From: a bacterium
Lineage (GTDB): Bacteria; Patescibacteriota; Saccharimonadia; Saccharimonadales; UBA4665
Assembly (NCBI GenBank): GCA_021804315.1
Contig: JAJZHX010000030.1
Span: 1 to 6,402, forward strand
Reading direction: 5' to 3'
DNA: 6,402 bases
The notes beneath the pieces were generated by a model. The model had not been told where the DNA came from, made no database searches, and saw only the letters and a program-made list of their open reading frames with translations. This document shows positions 4,897 through 6,402 of this stretch, one piece after another; within the stretch, counting starts at the first letter, position 1; the number at the start of each line of letters is the position of its first letter. Both the position numbers and the translations under genes were made by a program.

Positions 4897-5775
4897 TTAA
4901 GCGTGATCTTCCATCTTGCGTAATCTGGCAATCCGTTGATCAATAGGTGGATGAGTGCTAAAAAGGTTAGTAATAGAGTGGCCTTTTAAGGGGTTAACAA
5001 AGAAGAGATGAGCTGTAGCTGTATTTTGTACCTTAGCCGGTCTATTACTGGCTTTTATTTTTTCAAGAGCGCTGGCTAGTTCGTCAGGATAGCGAGTTAT
5101 TAAAGCGCCTGAGGCATCAGCTAAATATTCTCTCTGACGGGAAATGGCCAGTTGAATCATTGTCGCAATAATTGGTGCTAGAATGGCTGCAATTAACCCT
5201 AAGAAAAAGAATACTTGGTTATTCTCTTCTCTATCACCGCCACCAAAAAAAGTTATATTTAAGATAAAATCAGCTAATAGTGAAATAATTGCTGTTAGGG
5301 CAAAGGCTACCATCGAAACTCTAATGTCATAATTCTTAACGTGACTGATCTCATGAGCCAAGACTCCTTGAAGTTCTTGATCGTTCATCATGTCAAGTAA
5401 ACCACTAGTTACACAGACACTGGCATGATTTGGATCTCTACCTGTAGCAAAAGCGTTGGGTGAAGGATCGTTCATAATATAGACTTTTGGCATAGGCAGA
5501 CCATCAGCAATGGCTAGATTTTCAACAGTTCGCCATAGCCTAGGATTATCTGATTTAGAAATTTGTTTAGCATTATTAACGCTTAAAGCCATCTTTTCAC
5601 CGGCAAAATAGGTAAAGACTACATATACTAGTGAGCCAATTAGACCGCCGTAGAAGATATCGTTGTTGCCACCAAAATAGCGACTAAAGGCAAAAATTAT
5701 GGCTGAAAGAAAAATAAAGAAAAAAACTATAATAATAACGGTTTTTCTTTTGTTGGCTGCTATATCTGAATACAT
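4897..5775 (-). CDS. htpX: HtpX-type membrane zinc metalloprotease (M48)
   Basis: HtpX cleaves misfolded or damaged membrane proteins. The 292-residue protein has two N-terminal membrane segments (about 12-30 and 39-57), then the soluble catalytic part. PSPNAFATGRDP (105-115) is the conserved strand before the active site. HEISH at 141-145 gives zinc ligands H141 and H145 and catalytic E142. Two further hydrophobic segments (about 153-175 and 187-211) precede SRQREYLAD, whose E217 is the expected third zinc ligand. The C-terminal STHPPIDQRIARL is the usual M48B ending. Length is normal. It follows lemA by 33 nt, a common pairing in bacteria. The ribosome site is weak (AAG-type purines only), so it may rely on coupling to lemA. 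Confidence 0.97.
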   Translation of the reverse strand: MYSDIAANKRKTVIIIVFFFIFLSAIIFAFSRYFGGNNDIFYGGLIGSLVYVVFTYFAGEKMALSVNNAKQISKSDNPRLWRTVENLAIADGLPMPKVYIMNDPSPNAFATGRDPNHASVCVTSGLLDMMNDQELQGVLAHEISHVKNYDIRVSMVAFALTAIISLLADFILNITFFGGGDREENNQVFFFLGLIAAILAPIIATMIQLAISRQREYLADASGALITRYPDELASALEKIKASNRPAKVQNTATAHLFFVNPLKGHSITNLFSTHPPIDQRIARLRKMEDHA

Positions 5776-5808
5776 AAATTCTTGTGCTTACAATAAATTA
5801 ATTGCCTA

Positions 5809-6375
5809 CTAGAACTTAACATCAACCGGATTAGCTACTGCCTCAGACTGGGCTTCATCTACTTCAAAGTACTCTTTGTCCTGCTTAAAACCTAAGTGAC
5901 TAGCAATAATGTTGGTAGGAAAAGTCTTTCTTTTAGAGTTAAAGTCTCTAACAATACTGTTATAGAAACGACGGGAAGCTTGAATTTTATCTTCAGTATC
6001 AGTAAGTTCTGCTTGCAGTTCTTGGAAGTTCTGGGTGGCTTTAAGATCTGGATAGTTTTCGGCAACGGCAAATAAGCTTTTCATGGTCTGCTGAAAAGCA
6101 TTTTCGGCTTTAGCAGTATCGGCAACAGTCTGCGCACTAAGGGCATTGGCTCTGGCGTTGGTGACATCCTCAAAGACAGTCTTTTCATGGGCCGCATAAC
6201 CTTTAACCGTATTAACCAAATTTGGGATTAGATCATAACGGCGTTTTAACTGAACATCAATATCACTCCAAGCCTCTGTTGACTGCTGATTAAGCCTAAC
6301 TAGACTGTTGTAGCTAAGAACTCCATAACCTACTAAGATGATTAACAAGACAATGATGATGATTAAGACAAGCAT
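5809..6375 (-). CDS. lemA: LemA family protein
   Basis: LemA proteins are single-span membrane proteins with a helical bundle; their biochemical role is not settled. This one has 188 residues, a membrane segment at about 2-21, then [38 protein letters not shown] (23-60), the family signature, long helices to about 150 including ENYPDLKA (106-113) and [13 protein letters not shown] (127-139), and [12 protein letters not shown] (152-163) near the end. All are classic family features and the length is typical. The ATG at 6375 has a strong Shine-Dalgarno, GGAGG at 6385-6381, 5 nt upstream. It is the first gene visible in the lemA-htpX-membrane protein-ligA run. The promoter, if here, lies at or beyond the right edge. 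The pairing suggests a role with HtpX in envelope maintenance. Confidence 0.97.
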   Translation of the reverse strand: MLVLIIIIVLLIILVGYGVLSYNSLVRLNQQSTEAWSDIDVQLKRRYDLIPNLVNTVKGYAAHEKTVFEDVTNARANALSAQTVADTAKAENAFQQTMKSLFAVAENYPDLKATQNFQELQAELTDTEDKIQASRRFYNSIVRDFNSKRKTFPTNIIASHLGFKQDKEYFEVDEAQSEAVANPVDVKF

Positions 6376-6402
6376 TTATTCCTCCATGATTTATCAGTTA
6401 TT

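Noticed and set aside
4673..4900. 75-codon plus-strand open frame
   Set aside because: Antisense to the Lys-rich N-terminus of the membrane protein; its Leu/Phe-rich sequence comes from the complement of Lys codons.
1..6402. CRISPR array, insertion sequence or UGA recoding
   Set aside because: No regularly spaced repeats, no transposase-like ORF, and all good genes lack internal UGA.

Overview
The window is AT-rich and densely coded, with almost everything on the minus strand. The ORFs use no internal UGA as a sense codon, so the standard code fits. A small monoderm-like set of genes (lemA-htpX, a ligA with several unusual active-site residues, a Lys-rich membrane protein and CCA-encoding tRNA genes) suggests a Patescibacteria/CPR bacterium, perhaps Saccharibacteria. 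That assignment is an inference from general gene style. No single marker here proves it.

Reading in the direction of transcription (right to left), the first block is a tight housekeeping run: lemA (6375-5809), htpX (5775-4897), an unrecognised polytopic membrane protein (4869-3889) and ligA (3896-1869). Gaps are 33 and 27 nt, and the last two genes overlap by 8 nt, so this is probably one operon. LemA and the HtpX zinc protease are frequent neighbours in bacteria and fit envelope quality control. LigA seals nicks in replication and repair.

The second block (1790-1104) is tRNA-Ala(GGC), tRNA-Phe(GAA), a decayed secreted-looking gene fragment and tRNA-Gly(GCC). Two of the tRNAs have unusual bases. 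In tRNA-Gly the G19:C56 tertiary pair is replaced by U19:A56, and tRNA-Phe has G37 instead of A37. The gene fragment begins right after the tRNA-Phe CCA end and needs two frameshift corrections, so it looks like a pseudogene left from an insertion or rearrangement beside the tRNA.

The third block (997-95) is a type II toxin-antitoxin operon: hicB antitoxin, hicA toxin, then a cysteine-rich putative zinc-binding protein of unknown function that starts 14 nt after hicA ends. A good promoter (TTGCTT, 17 nt, TATAAT) sits so close to hicB that its mRNA would be leaderless. The same -35 hexamer and spacing, with an extra upstream 11-12 bp element, precede tRNA-Gly. At the left edge a short open frame on the plus strand may be the 3' end of a convergent gene.

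I see no complete mobile element, CRISPR array or large novel system. The most interesting points are the tRNA covariation, the divergent LigA residues, the hicBA-linked Cys-rich gene and the pseudogene next to the tRNAs.
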